Positions 24,598-33,585 are shown, numbered from the stretch's first letter. The stretch is 64,000 nt of DNA from JAWQFO01 sp033436665 (GCF_033436665.1 NZ_JAWQFO010000009.1:94816-158815), one strand, 5' to 3'. Program-made: numbers and translations. The notes: generated by a model not told the origin, from the sequence alone.

Positions 24598-25629
24598 TCA
24601 GGGCTCCACCGGTGCGTCCTGCCGCATCAACCCGGCCTCTTTCAGATCAGCCCAGACGGTCGGCGGGATGTCCGCGCGTGCGGCGGCGACATTGCCGTCC
24701 ATCTCGGCCACGCCCTGTCCGCCGGGAATGACCGAGACCACCGCGGGATGGCGCAGCGGGAACTGGAAGGCGGCGTCGACCAGGCGCACATTGTGCGACT
24801 TGCAGACCTCTTCGATGCGTCCCACGCGTTCGAGGATTTCGGGCGGGGCGGGGTCGTAGTTGTAGTACGCGCCCGGCTTCGGCCCGGTGGCGAGCACGCC
24901 GGAATTATAGGGCCCGCCGATCACGATGCCGATCCCGCGTTCGGTGGCGAGCGGCAGGAAGGACTCCAGCGCCTCCTGCTCCAGCAGCGTGTAGCGCCCG
25001 GCCAGCAGGAAGAGGTCGAAGTCGCCGCGCTCGGTCAGCCACTGGCAGGGCTCCCATTCGTTCACGCCGGCGCCGAAGGCCGCGATCACGCCTTCCTCGC
25101 GCAGCTTCAGCAGCGCCTCGTAGCCGCCCTGCATCAGCTCTTCGAGCCGCTCCTCGAGAGCCTCGCGGCTGCCGTGGTTGAAGACGTCGAGGTCATGCGC
25201 ATAGAGGATGTCGATCCGGTCGATGCCGAGCCGTTCGAGGCTGAACTCGACCGAGCGCATCACGCCGTCATAGCCGTAGTCGTAGACTTCCGTGCGGGAC
25301 GGAACGTCGAACCACTTGCCGTGCCCGTCGCGCTTTTCGGGCGTGGTCACCCGCAGCAGCCGCCCGATCTTGGTCGAGAGCACGTATTCGTCGCGCGGCT
25401 TGTCGCGCAGGAAGCGGTTGAGGCGGGTCTCGGACAGGCCGAGCCCGTACAGCGGCGCGGTGTCGTAGTAGCGGATCCCCGCCTCCCAGGCGCGGTCGAG
25501 GATGTCCTGCGCGGTCTCGTCCGAGATCGCGCGGTAGAGATTGCCCAGCGGCGCGGTGCCGAACCCCAATTCCGTGAAGGTGAGACCGCCGTTTCCGTGA
25601 CGGTCCCAGTGTCGTGTCTTGATGGTCAT
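24598..25629 (-). CDS. aldo/keto reductase, D-threo-aldose (L-fucose) 1-dehydrogenase-like
   Basis: A 343-residue aldo/keto reductase with the catalytic tetrad D56, Y61, K87 and H145 (DTAPLYGLG, LSTKIGR, YAHDLD). The overall pattern, including LGFGTAPLGNLY near the start and the VSVIPGGQG cofactor segment near the end, matches the L-fucose/D-threo-aldose dehydrogenase branch. That branch oxidises aldoses such as L-fucose, L-galactose or D-arabinose to lactones. It starts 19 bp from an operator motif shared with the GntR promoter and is divergent from the BtpA operon. Confidence 0.85.
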   Translation of the reverse strand: MTIKTRHWDRHGNGGLTFTELGFGTAPLGNLYRAISDETAQDILDRAWEAGIRYYDTAPLYGLGLSETRLNRFLRDKPRDEYVLSTKIGRLLRVTTPEKRDGHGKWFDVPSRTEVYDYGYDGVMRSVEFSLERLGIDRIDILYAHDLDVFNHGSREALEERLEELMQGGYEALLKLREEGVIAAFGAGVNEWEPCQWLTERGDFDLFLLAGRYTLLEQEALESFLPLATERGIGIVIGGPYNSGVLATGPKPGAYYNYDPAPPEILERVGRIEEVCKSHNVRLVDAAFQFPLRHPAVVSVIPGGQGVAEMDGNVAAARADIPPTVWADLKEAGLMRQDAPVEP

Positions 25630-25647
25630 GTATGCCGATCCTCCGGA

Positions 25648-25659
25648 CTGACATGCTAG
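25648..25659. promoter_or_regulatory. shared operator motif in divergent promoter region
   Basis: CTGACATGCTAG matches the motif in front of the GntR gene at 11 of 12 bases. It lies in the 92-bp region between the aldose dehydrogenase (minus) and the BtpA-M42-FGGY-SIS operon (plus), where one bound repressor could control both directions. The core is CTAnCATGnTAG with near-dyad symmetry around CATG. Confidence 0.65.
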
Positions 25660-25721
25660 TATGAAAACCGGTGGACTGCACCCTCCGAATGCGCGAGGCT
25701 CACGCCGCGGGAGGAATTTTC

Positions 25722-26525
25722 ATGAGCCGTTTCCACGACCTGTTCGGCACGACGAAGCCGGTGATCGCGATGGTGCATTTCGGCGCGCTGCCAGGCGCGC
25801 CGCTGCATGACGCCGAGGCCGGGCTCGACGGGCTGGTCGCCGGAGCGCACGCCGATCTCGACGCGCTTCAGGCCGCCGGAGTGGACGCGGTGATGTTCGG
25901 CAACGAGAACGACCGGCCCTACGAGCTTGAGGTCGACGTAGCCTCGACGGCCGCCATGGCCTATGTCATCGGCCGCGTGGCCGAGCGGGTGACGGTGCCT
26001 TTCGGCGTCAACGTGCTCTGGGACCCGCAGGCGACGATGGCGCTGGCCGCGGCGACCGGGGCGTCCTTCGCGCGCGAGATCTTCACCGGGCTTTACGCCA
26101 GCGACATGGGGCTCTGGGCGCCCGACGCCGGCAAGGCGATCCGCTACCGCAACCGGCTGGGCCGGTCCGACCTCGTGACGCTCTACAACGTCAGCGCCGA
26201 ATTCGCAGGCTCGCTCGACCCGCGCCCGCTGGCCGAACGCGCGCGATCTGCCGTATTCAGCGCGGTGCCCGACGCGGTGCTGGTTTCGGGCCAGATCACG
26301 GGCGAGGCGGCAAAGATGGAGGATCTCGAAGCGGTGAAGGCCGCGCTGCCGGATGTGCCCGTGCTTGCCAATACCGGGGTCAAGCATGACACGGTTGCGG
26401 ACGTCTTCGCCATTGCCGACGGCTGTATCGTCGGCTCGGCGCTGAAGGTCGACGGCGATACCTGGAAGCCGGTCGATGCCGACCGCGCGCGCGACTTCAT
26501 GGCAAAGGCAAAGTCGGCGCGATGA
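25722..26525 (+). CDS. BtpA/SgcQ family TIM-barrel protein
   Basis: A 267-residue BtpA-family protein; PVIAMVHFGALPGAPLH at the start and the late VLANTGVKHDTVADVF…DGCIVGSALKVDG segments are diagnostic. The family is named after a photosystem I biogenesis factor, but in heterotrophs it sits in sugar operons, as SgcQ does in the E. coli sgc locus. The biochemical role is not known to me. A (beta/alpha)8 enzyme with a phosphate-binding end (the NTGVKHDTV and GCIVGSALK loops) is suggested, perhaps a lyase or isomerase on a sugar phosphate. The ATG at 25722 has a GGAGGAA site, and the gene overlaps the next. Confidence 0.82.
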   Translation: MSRFHDLFGTTKPVIAMVHFGALPGAPLHDAEAGLDGLVAGAHADLDALQAAGVDAVMFGNENDRPYELEVDVASTAAMAYVIGRVAERVTVPFGVNVLWDPQATMALAAATGASFAREIFTGLYASDMGLWAPDAGKAIRYRNRLGRSDLVTLYNVSAEFAGSLDPRPLAERARSAVFSAVPDAVLVSGQITGEAAKMEDLEAVKAALPDVPVLANTGVKHDTVADVFAIADGCIVGSALKVDGDTWKPVDADRARDFMAKAKSAR

Positions 26526-27589
26526 TCCGCGACGACCTCAAGGCGCTGATGCGAGTCCCCGGCCTCTCGGGCTTTGAGGACCGCGTCGCCGCGGCGATCC
26601 GCGCGCGCCTGCCGGTCGACGCAAAAAGCGACCGGATGGGCAACCTGATCGCCACCTTCGAGGGCGCAGGGCCCTCGGTGATGCTCTTCACGCATATGGA
26701 CCAGCTCGGTTTCGTGGTCCGCAAGATCGAGGAAAACGGATTTGTCCGCGTGCACAGGCTCGGCGGCGTGCCGGAGCGCGCGCTGGCCAGCCAGCAGGTC
26801 GTGCTGTCGGTGCCCGACGGCGATCTGCCCGGCGTGATCGCCAACAAGATGCACCATGCGACCACACCGGACGAGAAGTACCGCGTGCTTCCGGCGCCTG
26901 AAATCTTGATCGACGCGGGCTTTTCCAGCAAGGCCGAGGCCGAGGCCGCCGGGGTTCGCATCGGCACGCCGGTCACCTTCGCGCCCAACGTGGTCGAACT
27001 GGCCGGAGGCCGCATCGCCGGGACTTCGGTGGACGACCGTGCAGGCTGCGCGGTGCTGATCGACGTGGCAAAGCGGATCGCCGAGGCGCCGCCGGGACCA
27101 ACGGTGCATGTCGTCTTCTCGACGCAGGAAGAGTTCAACCTGCGCGGCGCACTCACCGCGGCGCAGGCGCTGAAGCCCGACATCGCGATCCAGGTCGATC
27201 TGATGATGGCCTGTGACACACCTGACATGACGCACCTGGGCGAGATGGTGCTGGGCGGTGGGCCGGGCATCAGCCTGATGAGCTTTCACGGGCGCGGCAC
27301 GCTCAACGGTGTGTTGCCCCATCCCGGTCTCGTGGCGCTGGCCGAACAAAGCGCCGAGGCCGAGGGTCTGCCGCTGCAACGTTCGGCACAGGTCGGTGTG
27401 CTGACGGATCTGTCTTATGTCCAGCTCGTGGGCGCGGGGGTCGCGGCACTCGATGTCGGGTTCCCGATGCGCTACTCGCACTCCAGTCTCGAGGTCTGCG
27501 ACCCGGCGGATCTCGATGCCCTGTCGCGCCTTCTGGTGCGGATGCTTGCCGGAATCGGTCCGGAGTTCCCGCTGGAGCGTTTCGCGTGA
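26522..27589 (+). CDS. M42 family metallopeptidase-like protein (SgcX/FrvX-like)
   Basis: A 355-residue di-zinc hydrolase of family M42. Metal ligands are apparent at H58 and D60 (THMDQLGF), Asp in GTSVDDRAGC, the Glu pair in STQEEFNLRG, and His in RYSHSSLEVCDP. M42 enzymes are aminopeptidases in archaea, but the E. coli relatives SgcX and FrvX sit in sugar operons without a proven substrate. Here it lies between the SgcQ homologue and an FGGY kinase, coupled on both sides. A deacylase or deglycosylase acting on a sugar derivative is as likely as a peptidase. Confidence 0.85.
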   Translation: MIRDDLKALMRVPGLSGFEDRVAAAIRARLPVDAKSDRMGNLIATFEGAGPSVMLFTHMDQLGFVVRKIEENGFVRVHRLGGVPERALASQQVVLSVPDGDLPGVIANKMHHATTPDEKYRVLPAPEILIDAGFSSKAEAEAAGVRIGTPVTFAPNVVELAGGRIAGTSVDDRAGCAVLIDVAKRIAEAPPGPTVHVVFSTQEEFNLRGALTAAQALKPDIAIQVDLMMACDTPDMTHLGEMVLGGGPGISLMSFHGRGTLNGVLPHPGLVALAEQSAEAEGLPLQRSAQVGVLTDLSYVQLVGAGVAALDVGFPMRYSHSSLEVCDPADLDALSRLLVRMLAGIGPEFPLERFA

Positions 27590-29076
27590 CCCTGACACTC
27601 GGCGTGGATATCGGCACCTACGAGACCAAGGGCGTGCTGGTCGACCCCGAAGGGACTGTCGTCGCAGTGGCCCGCACGCCGCACGAGATGATCGTGCCGC
27701 GCCCGGGCTGGGCAGAACACCGGCCCGAAGAGGACTGGTGGCGCGATTTCGTCACCGTCACGCGCAAGCTGCTGGCCGAACCCGGCGTCACCGCAGACAG
27801 GATCGCGGCGGTTGCCGTGTCCGCCATCGGTCCCTGCATGCTACCGGTAGATGCCGACGGCGCGCCGCTGATGAATGGTGTGCTCTACGGCGTCGATACC
27901 CGCGCAATGGCCGAGGTCGCGGAGCTGACCGACCGGATCGGAGAGGAGACAATCCTCGAGCGCTGCGGCAATGCGCTGACCTCGCAGTCGGTTGGGCCGA
28001 AAATTCTCTGGCTCAGGCACAACCGGCCCGAGCTTTATGCGAAAGCGGCGAAGGTCCTGACCTCGACCAGCTTCCTCGTGCATCGCCTGACCGGGGAGTT
28101 CGTGATCGATCACTATACCGCCGCCAATTTCTCGCCGCTCTACGACGTGGGTGAGCAGGGCTGGTGTTTCGACCTCGCGGACGACATCGCGACCCGCGAG
28201 ATGCTGCCGCGGCTGGCCTGGTCGACCGAAATCGCGGGCGCGATCACCGAGACGGCGGCCGAGGCCACCGGGCTGCGCGCCGGAACGCCGGTGACCGCCG
28301 GCACGATCGACGCCGCTTCCGAGGCGATCAGCGTCGGCCTGCGCGATCCGGGCGACATGATGATGATGTACGGCTCGACCATCTTCATCATCGGCCTGAC
28401 CGAAAATCGCGTGCGGGATCCTCGGCTCTGGTACGCGCCCTGGCTCTTTCCGGGCCAGCATGCCTCGATGGCGGGGCTTGCGACCTCGGGAACGCTGACC
28501 CATTGGTTTCGGGACCAGTTCGCGCGCGAGCTCACAGGCGAAGGCGTCTTCGGCCAGCTCGCCGCCGAGGCCGCCGAGGTGCCCGCCGGGGCCGGGGGGC
28601 TGCTGTTTTTGCCCTATTTCTCGGGCGAGCGGACACCGATCCACGATCCGCACGCCAAGGGCGCCTTTTTCGGGCTGAACCTGACCCACGGCCGCGGCCA
28701 TCTCTACCGTGCGTTGCTGGAAGGGATCGCGATGGGCACGAACCATGTGGTCGAGACCTACGATGCCGTCGGAGCGAGGCCTTCGCGCGTGCTCGCCGTG
28801 GGCGGTGGGGTCCAGAACGCGATCTGGCTGCAGGCGACGTCTGACCTGAGCGGACTGCCGCAAGAGATCTGCCGCACCACGCTCGGCGCGAGCTACGGCG
28901 ACGCCTTTCTCGCCCGCATGGCGCTGGGCGAGGCAGAGATCGATGACATCGCGCGATGGAACCCGGTCGAGCGCCGCATCGAGGCACAGGACGCGCCCGA
29001 CCTCACCCGCGCCTATCCGCTGTTCCGCCGGCTCTACGAGCAGACCAAGGACATCGCGCGGGAGGTTTCGGAGTGA
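27586..29076 (+). CDS. FGGY-family carbohydrate kinase (xylulokinase-like)
   Basis: A 496-residue sugar kinase with the family's N-terminal phosphate-binding GVDIGTYETKGVLVD (6-20), a central MMMYGSTIFIIGL stretch, and the C-terminal RVLAVGGGVQNAIWLQATSDL nucleotide site. The start is GTG at 27586, overlapping the M42 stop (GTGA). The length is normal for xylulokinase/ribulokinase relatives. It would phosphorylate a pentulose, hexulose or sugar alcohol brought in by the adjacent ABC importer. The following SIS gene may isomerise the product. Confidence 0.9.
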   Translation: MTLTLGVDIGTYETKGVLVDPEGTVVAVARTPHEMIVPRPGWAEHRPEEDWWRDFVTVTRKLLAEPGVTADRIAAVAVSAIGPCMLPVDADGAPLMNGVLYGVDTRAMAEVAELTDRIGEETILERCGNALTSQSVGPKILWLRHNRPELYAKAAKVLTSTSFLVHRLTGEFVIDHYTAANFSPLYDVGEQGWCFDLADDIATREMLPRLAWSTEIAGAITETAAEATGLRAGTPVTAGTIDAASEAISVGLRDPGDMMMMYGSTIFIIGLTENRVRDPRLWYAPWLFPGQHASMAGLATSGTLTHWFRDQFARELTGEGVFGQLAAEAAEVPAGAGGLLFLPYFSGERTPIHDPHAKGAFFGLNLTHGRGHLYRALLEGIAMGTNHVVETYDAVGARPSRVLAVGGGVQNAIWLQATSDLSGLPQEICRTTLGASYGDAFLARMALGEAEIDDIARWNPVERRIEAQDAPDLTRAYPLFRRLYEQTKDIAREVSE

Positions 29077-29627
29077 CCGAGACTTCTTTCGCACGGCACG
29101 CATTGGCCGAAATCGGGCAGGTCATGGACCGCATGTCCGATGAAGCCGTCGCGGAGGCCTGCGCTGAGATCGCGCAGGCGCGTCGCGTCATGCTGTACGG
29201 GTGTGGCCGCGAAGGCCTGATGATGCGCGGTTTCGCGATGCGGCTCTACCATCTCGGTCTCGATGTCTCCGTGCAGGGCGACATGGCCGCACCGCCGCTC
29301 GGTCCGGGCGACCTGCTGGTCGCCAGCGCCGGCCCGGGCGAGTTGGGCACGGTCACCAGCCTGATGCGCACGGCACGGAACGCGGGGGCGGACGTCATGC
29401 TGCTGACCGCTGTACCCGATACGCCGGCCGCGAAACACGGCAGCCGCGTGCTGAACATTCCCGCGCAGACCATGGCGACCGATGCGCGCGGCGCGTCGCG
29501 CCTGCCGATGGGGTCGGTCTACGAGGGCGCGCTCTTCATCCTGTTCGAGACGATGGTGGCCCAACTCGCGGACCGGCTGGGCGCGAATGCCGATACCATG
29601 CGGTCGCGGCACACCAACATGGAATGA
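29073..29627 (+). CDS. SIS-domain protein (6-phospho-3-hexuloisomerase-like)
   Basis: A 184-residue single SIS domain. Sugar-phosphate binding features include VMLYGCGREGLMMRGFAMRLYHLG (residues 39-62, split here only by description), ASAGPGELGTV near 85-94, and VMLLTAVPDTPAAK. The size and layout fit 6-phospho-3-hexuloisomerase and related small phosphosugar isomerases. It starts with GTG at 29073 overlapping the kinase stop. It ends one base from the convergent permease gene. A role in converting the kinase product is inferred. Confidence 0.82.
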   Translation: MTETSFARHALAEIGQVMDRMSDEAVAEACAEIAQARRVMLYGCGREGLMMRGFAMRLYHLGLDVSVQGDMAAPPLGPGDLLVASAGPGELGTVTSLMRTARNAGADVMLLTAVPDTPAAKHGSRVLNIPAQTMATDARGASRLPMGSVYEGALFILFETMVAQLADRLGANADTMRSRHTNME

Positions 29628-29628
29628 C

Positions 29629-30552
29629 CTACTTCACCGCACCCGCGGCCATGCCCTTGATGATGTAGCGCTCGAGCGCGATGCCGATCACCACCAGCGG
29701 CAGGATCGCCGCGGTGGAGAGGGCCGCCATCGACCACCAGTTGATCCCCTGGCTTCCGGTCTGGCTCGCCACCATGACCGGCAGGGTCACGGCATCGGTC
29801 GAGGTGAGCAGGGCGGCGAAGAAATATTCGTTCCAGGTCAGAACGAGGCAGAGGATGAAGGCCGCCACCATGCCGGGCAGGGCGATGGGCAGGATGATGG
29901 TCAGGAACGCGCCCCAGATCGACAACCCGTCGACCAGCGCTGCTTCTTCCAGTTCGGTCGGGATCGAGCCGAACTGGTCGCGCATGATCCAGATCACGAT
30001 CGGCATGACGGTCAGGGCGTAAAGCAGGATCAGCCCGATACGGCTGTCCAGCAGGTCGACCTCGCGGTAAAGCACGAGAAAGGGCAGGGCGAGCACGACC
30101 GGCGGCAGGATCAGCTGGCTGAGAAAGAAAAAGCTGATGTCGTCGTTCTTCATCGGCCCGAAGCGGTATTCGAAGCGCGAGAGCCCATAGGCCGCGAGGC
30201 TGCCCAGCACCAGCGACAGCAGCGACGCGCAGACCGAGACCACGGTAGAATTCCAGAACCGCAGCAGGAACTGTTCGCGCACCGTCGAGGCGCTCCCGAG
30301 GGTGTCGGGGCTGAGACCCAACGACCGCCAGCCCAGCCACTGCGGGGTGTAGTCGACCCAGGGTATCAGGTTCCCCTGCATGACGTCGGGCGCCATCTTG
30401 AACGAGGTCGTGAGCGTCCAGAAAATGGGAAACAGGCAGATCACCGTCCAGAGGCCGAGCACGGTGTAGACGGCGGCGCGCCCGAGGTACCACTTGGCGC
30501 GGTGGGCGCGGTCCGCCTCGCTGTCGTGAAAGATCTGTTTGGTCTCGGTCAT
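29629..30552 (-). CDS. carbohydrate ABC transporter permease (MalG type)
   Basis: A 307-residue inner-membrane permease. It has an N-terminal cytosolic lead of about 25 residues, six membrane segments, and the EAA loop (LEEAALVDGLSIWGAFLTII, about 205-224) that docks on the ATPase. The FWTLTTSFK segment after the first helix is typical of the MalG family. It is 3 bases downstream of its MalF partner. The matching ATPase is encoded divergently at 33671. Confidence 0.93.
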   Translation of the reverse strand: MTETKQIFHDSEADRAHRAKWYLGRAAVYTVLGLWTVICLFPIFWTLTTSFKMAPDVMQGNLIPWVDYTPQWLGWRSLGLSPDTLGSASTVREQFLLRFWNSTVVSVCASLLSLVLGSLAAYGLSRFEYRFGPMKNDDISFFFLSQLILPPVVLALPFLVLYREVDLLDSRIGLILLYALTVMPIVIWIMRDQFGSIPTELEEAALVDGLSIWGAFLTIILPIALPGMVAAFILCLVLTWNEYFFAALLTSTDAVTLPVMVASQTGSQGINWWSMAALSTAAILPLVVIGIALERYIIKGMAAGAVK

Positions 30553-30555
30553 GGC

Positions 30556-31668
30556 TCAGTACCTCGGCCGCATCCAGCGCGACACGAGCTTGATGAAGAG
30601 CGTGAAGGCGATGACGATAAGCACCAGGTAGACGATGGCCAGCATCGTGCCGTAGCCGACGTTCGACCGGTCGCGGTACTCGCGGAAGATGAAGCTGGTG
30701 ACGCTGTCGGTGGCTCCGCCCGGGCCGCCGCTGGTCACGTTGATGATTATGTCGGCAAGCTTCAGCTTGAAGATGATGCGGATCATGATCGCAGTCAGCG
30801 AGACCGGAAGCATCAGCGGAAAGGTCACTTCCCAGAAGGTCTGCCAAGGCCGCGCGCCGTCGACCTGCGCGGCCTCGGTCAGGTCCTTGGGGATCGCCTG
30901 CAACCCGGCCAGCAGCATGATCATCATGAAGGGGATGAACGTCCAGGCGTCCATCGCCGCGATGAGGTAGGGCGCGATGTCGGGATCGCCGAAAAAGCTC
31001 GGGTTGTCCCATCCCAGCGACCGGGCGAGCCGCGCCATCGGGCCAAAGCGGGCCTCGAACATCGACTTGCCGATCATCCACGACACCGCGACCGGAGAGA
31101 GCATCAGGGGCAGCAGAAAGGCGACCCGGAAGAACTTGCGCGCCCGGATCTGGCTGTTGAGCAGCAGCGCGAGGCCGAAAGCGATGATGTACTCGGCGAT
31201 GATCGCGGCGGTGTAGAACACCATGTTGCCGAGCGCGTTCCAGTAGAACCCGTCGCCCCACATCTCGCGGATATTGTCGAAGCCGTTGAACTGCTGGCCG
31301 TCGACGGCCGATAGGTTCCAGTCGGAAAACGCGATGGTGAGCGCGAAGATCAGCGGGAAGATCACCATCGACGCGATGAAGAGCACCGCAGGCGCGATGA
31401 AAAGCTGGCGCTTGCCGCGTTCGCCATGGCGGATCACGAGGCTTGCGCAATAGGCGGTGATGAAGAGGCACCAGGCATAAAGCGTGGGCCGCCAGCTGTC
31501 GGCGAGCGCGCCGAACGTCGCCGTTCCGCCGTCGGATTGGCCGAAGCTCTGCAACAGGGCCACGAGGACAAGGATCGCCCCGGAGCCCCAGAGGATCGCC
31601 TGGCCGACGCGCGCCCGGGCGGGGCTGATCTGGTCGTTGGTGACGACGTAAAGCCGGTCTTCGCTCAT
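30556..31668 (-). CDS. carbohydrate ABC transporter permease (MalF type)
   Basis: A 370-residue MalF-family permease. The N-terminus carries two extra membrane segments (about 25-45 and 55-75) before the core. The EAA loop LTEAAQVDGARPWQTFWEVTFP lies around residues 260-280 (given as location, not full motif). It forms the channel heterodimer with the MalG-type subunit. A 12-bp hairpin separates it from the upstream binding-protein gene, which fits lower permease expression. Confidence 0.92.
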   Translation of the reverse strand: MSEDRLYVVTNDQISPARARVGQAILWGSGAILVLVALLQSFGQSDGGTATFGALADSWRPTLYAWCLFITAYCASLVIRHGERGKRQLFIAPAVLFIASMVIFPLIFALTIAFSDWNLSAVDGQQFNGFDNIREMWGDGFYWNALGNMVFYTAAIIAEYIIAFGLALLLNSQIRARKFFRVAFLLPLMLSPVAVSWMIGKSMFEARFGPMARLARSLGWDNPSFFGDPDIAPYLIAAMDAWTFIPFMMIMLLAGLQAIPKDLTEAAQVDGARPWQTFWEVTFPLMLPVSLTAIMIRIIFKLKLADIIINVTSGGPGGATDSVTSFIFREYRDRSNVGYGTMLAIVYLVLIVIAFTLFIKLVSRWMRPRY

Positions 31669-31690
31669 GGTACTTCCGGTGTGGAAAGGA

Positions 31691-31718
31691 ACGGGCGGCG
31701 GAACGATCCGCCGCCCGT
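31691..31718 (-). terminator. intra-operon hairpin after sugar binding-protein gene
   Basis: A perfect 12-bp stem (arms 31691-31702 and 31707-31718) with a four-base loop lies in the 73-bp gap between the binding-protein gene and the MalF-type permease gene. On the minus strand it is followed by TCC rather than a T-run. It is the strongest of the four binding-protein-associated hairpins here and probably protects the upstream mRNA or attenuates read-through. Confidence 0.6.
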
Positions 31719-31741
31719 CCGGTCATGTGATCTGCCGCGGA

Positions 31742-33424
31742 TCAGAGCCCCAGCGACGCGCGATAAAGCGCGACCTGGCTGTCGCGTCCGATCTGGTCGG
31801 TGATCCCCTCCCAGGCCGCCGCGATGGCGTCCGCGGTCTCCTGCGCGCTGCCGTATTCGCCGGCCAGTCCGCGCACCAGTTCGTCCTCGGCGATCGAGTA
31901 GTACTGGAAGATGCCCGGGATGCGCGGCTCGATGGCGGCGTTGGGGTGGTTGTAGCTGTCGGCGTTCGACGACAGGTAATCCTCGACGAAGTCGCGGTCA
32001 TAGCCCGCCGCTTCCCATTCCGCGTAGTCGAAATGCGAGTTGCGATAGGGCTGGAAGCCCGACGGATAGGCCGAGCACCACAGCGACAGGTCCCTGCCGC
32101 CAAGGTGCGCCGCCGCCGACCACGCTGCCTGCCGGCGCTTGTCGTCGTCGCCCACGCGGTTGGTGACGTAGACGCCCCAGCCGATGTAGGCGTTGTTGGG
32201 CGCCTCGTTGGCGGTCTCTTCCCAGGCGCCGGACTGGCTGTTGTAGACCCGGGTCGCGCCGGGGTTGATCGAGAACCCGATCACGTCGCCCACGACCGAG
32301 GTGTCCGAGGTGCGTGCGTTCGATCCCACGTCGCCCCACCAGGTCAGTGCGGCACCGGTGCCGGCCAGGAACTGCTGGAACGCGGTGGTGTTGGGATCGG
32401 CGTTGAGCTGGTCGGGCGGGTAGGCGCCGTCGACGCCCATCAGGTCCATCACGTCCTGGATCGCCTGAACCCATGCCGGGTTGTTGACGCGCGGCGTCAT
32501 GTTCTCGGGATCGAACAGCCAGGCCGGATCGTCGGGATGTTTGGCATAGGAGGCCGCGCGGTCGGCGAGGAAGTAGAAGCCGAAGCCGCCCCAGGTGTAT
32601 TTCAGCGGATCGAGGAAGCCGTAGGTCGGCAGCCCGGTCAGCGGATCGGTCTTGCCGGCGAGGAATCGCGAATGCGCGTTGACCATTTCCCAGGTCGTGG
32701 GAACCTCCCAGGCGCTGCCGTCGCCTTCCTCGCCCCAGGCCGCGGCGAACTCCTCGTTCTCGTAATAGTCCTTGCGGTAGGCGAAGGTGTGGCAGTCGCC
32801 GTCGATCGAGACGCGGTAGGTCTGGCCGTCCCAGGTGCCGACCGGCTCCTTTAGGTAGTCGACGTAATCGGCCATGTCGATGTCCTCGGCGACCCAGTCG
32901 GGCATCGGGTCGAGCAGGCCGCGCCCGGCGGTGTCGCCCTCGAAGGGCGCGCCCATTTCCATGATGTCGAAATCGACCGTGCCGGTCGCGATCGACTGCT
33001 GCAGGCGCGCATTGTAGTCGGCTTGCGCGAGGTCGATCCAGTTGATCTTGGCGCCGGTATACTCTTCCCACGGACGCAGGAAGCCGCGGAACAGGAAGTT
33101 GTGCAGGTTCTGGTTGTTGAGCCCCATGAAGGTCAGTTCGACCCCCTCGAACTCTCCTTCCGCAAACCGTGCCTTTGTCGCGCCGAGGCACATCTCGCCG
33201 ACGCGCTGCCAGTCCGCGTCCGTTGGGCTGCCCTGGCCGACGCCCGGGATCTGCAGGATCTCGGCGCGCACGTTGCCGTGGTTGTCCGCAAAGGCCGGAC
33301 CGGCACGGAATCCGGGCAGCGCGCTCGTAGCGGCGGCGACGGCCCCGAGACTTGCGGCACCTTTCAGCATCCGGCGACGGTTCATCTGCATCGCCATGAG
33401 CCGGCGATAGTGTTCGACTTTCAT
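31742..33424 (-). CDS. ABC transporter sugar-binding protein, Tat-exported
   Basis: A 560-residue extracellular binding protein (family 1 type). It begins with a twin-arginine signal: NRRRMLKGAASLG near residue 13-25, a hydrophobic stretch, then an AFA cleavage site. At 560 residues it is longer than the 400-450 usual for sugar binding proteins. The frame extends 46 codons upstream, but the ATG at 33424 has a GGGAGGAA site 8 bases before it. It serves the MalFG-type permeases downstream. Export in folded form through Tat is typical of several alphaproteobacterial sugar-binding proteins. Confidence 0.9.
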   Translation of the reverse strand: MKVEHYRRLMAMQMNRRRMLKGAASLGAVAAATSALPGFRAGPAFADNHGNVRAEILQIPGVGQGSPTDADWQRVGEMCLGATKARFAEGEFEGVELTFMGLNNQNLHNFLFRGFLRPWEEYTGAKINWIDLAQADYNARLQQSIATGTVDFDIMEMGAPFEGDTAGRGLLDPMPDWVAEDIDMADYVDYLKEPVGTWDGQTYRVSIDGDCHTFAYRKDYYENEEFAAAWGEEGDGSAWEVPTTWEMVNAHSRFLAGKTDPLTGLPTYGFLDPLKYTWGGFGFYFLADRAASYAKHPDDPAWLFDPENMTPRVNNPAWVQAIQDVMDLMGVDGAYPPDQLNADPNTTAFQQFLAGTGAALTWWGDVGSNARTSDTSVVGDVIGFSINPGATRVYNSQSGAWEETANEAPNNAYIGWGVYVTNRVGDDDKRRQAAWSAAAHLGGRDLSLWCSAYPSGFQPYRNSHFDYAEWEAAGYDRDFVEDYLSSNADSYNHPNAAIEPRIPGIFQYYSIAEDELVRGLAGEYGSAQETADAIAAAWEGITDQIGRDSQVALYRASLGL

Positions 33425-33585
33425 TATGTTTTCCTCCCTGAAGGTTCGGCGGACCCTGAGCCGGTCCACGCGCCCCGATGCTGCAGCCGACGTTGCCGAA
33501 CCTCGGGCGGGCCAAGGCGGGACGGACCCGGGCGGCGGCTGCTCACCGTCGAACCGTCTCATCGGCCCGACAACCTGTCAAGCAT

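Noticed and set aside
29482..31314. 610-codon plus-strand frame opposite the sugar permease genes
   Set aside because: It is antisense to two permeases with clear EAA loops, and its Gln/His/Arg/Asp-rich text has no domain.
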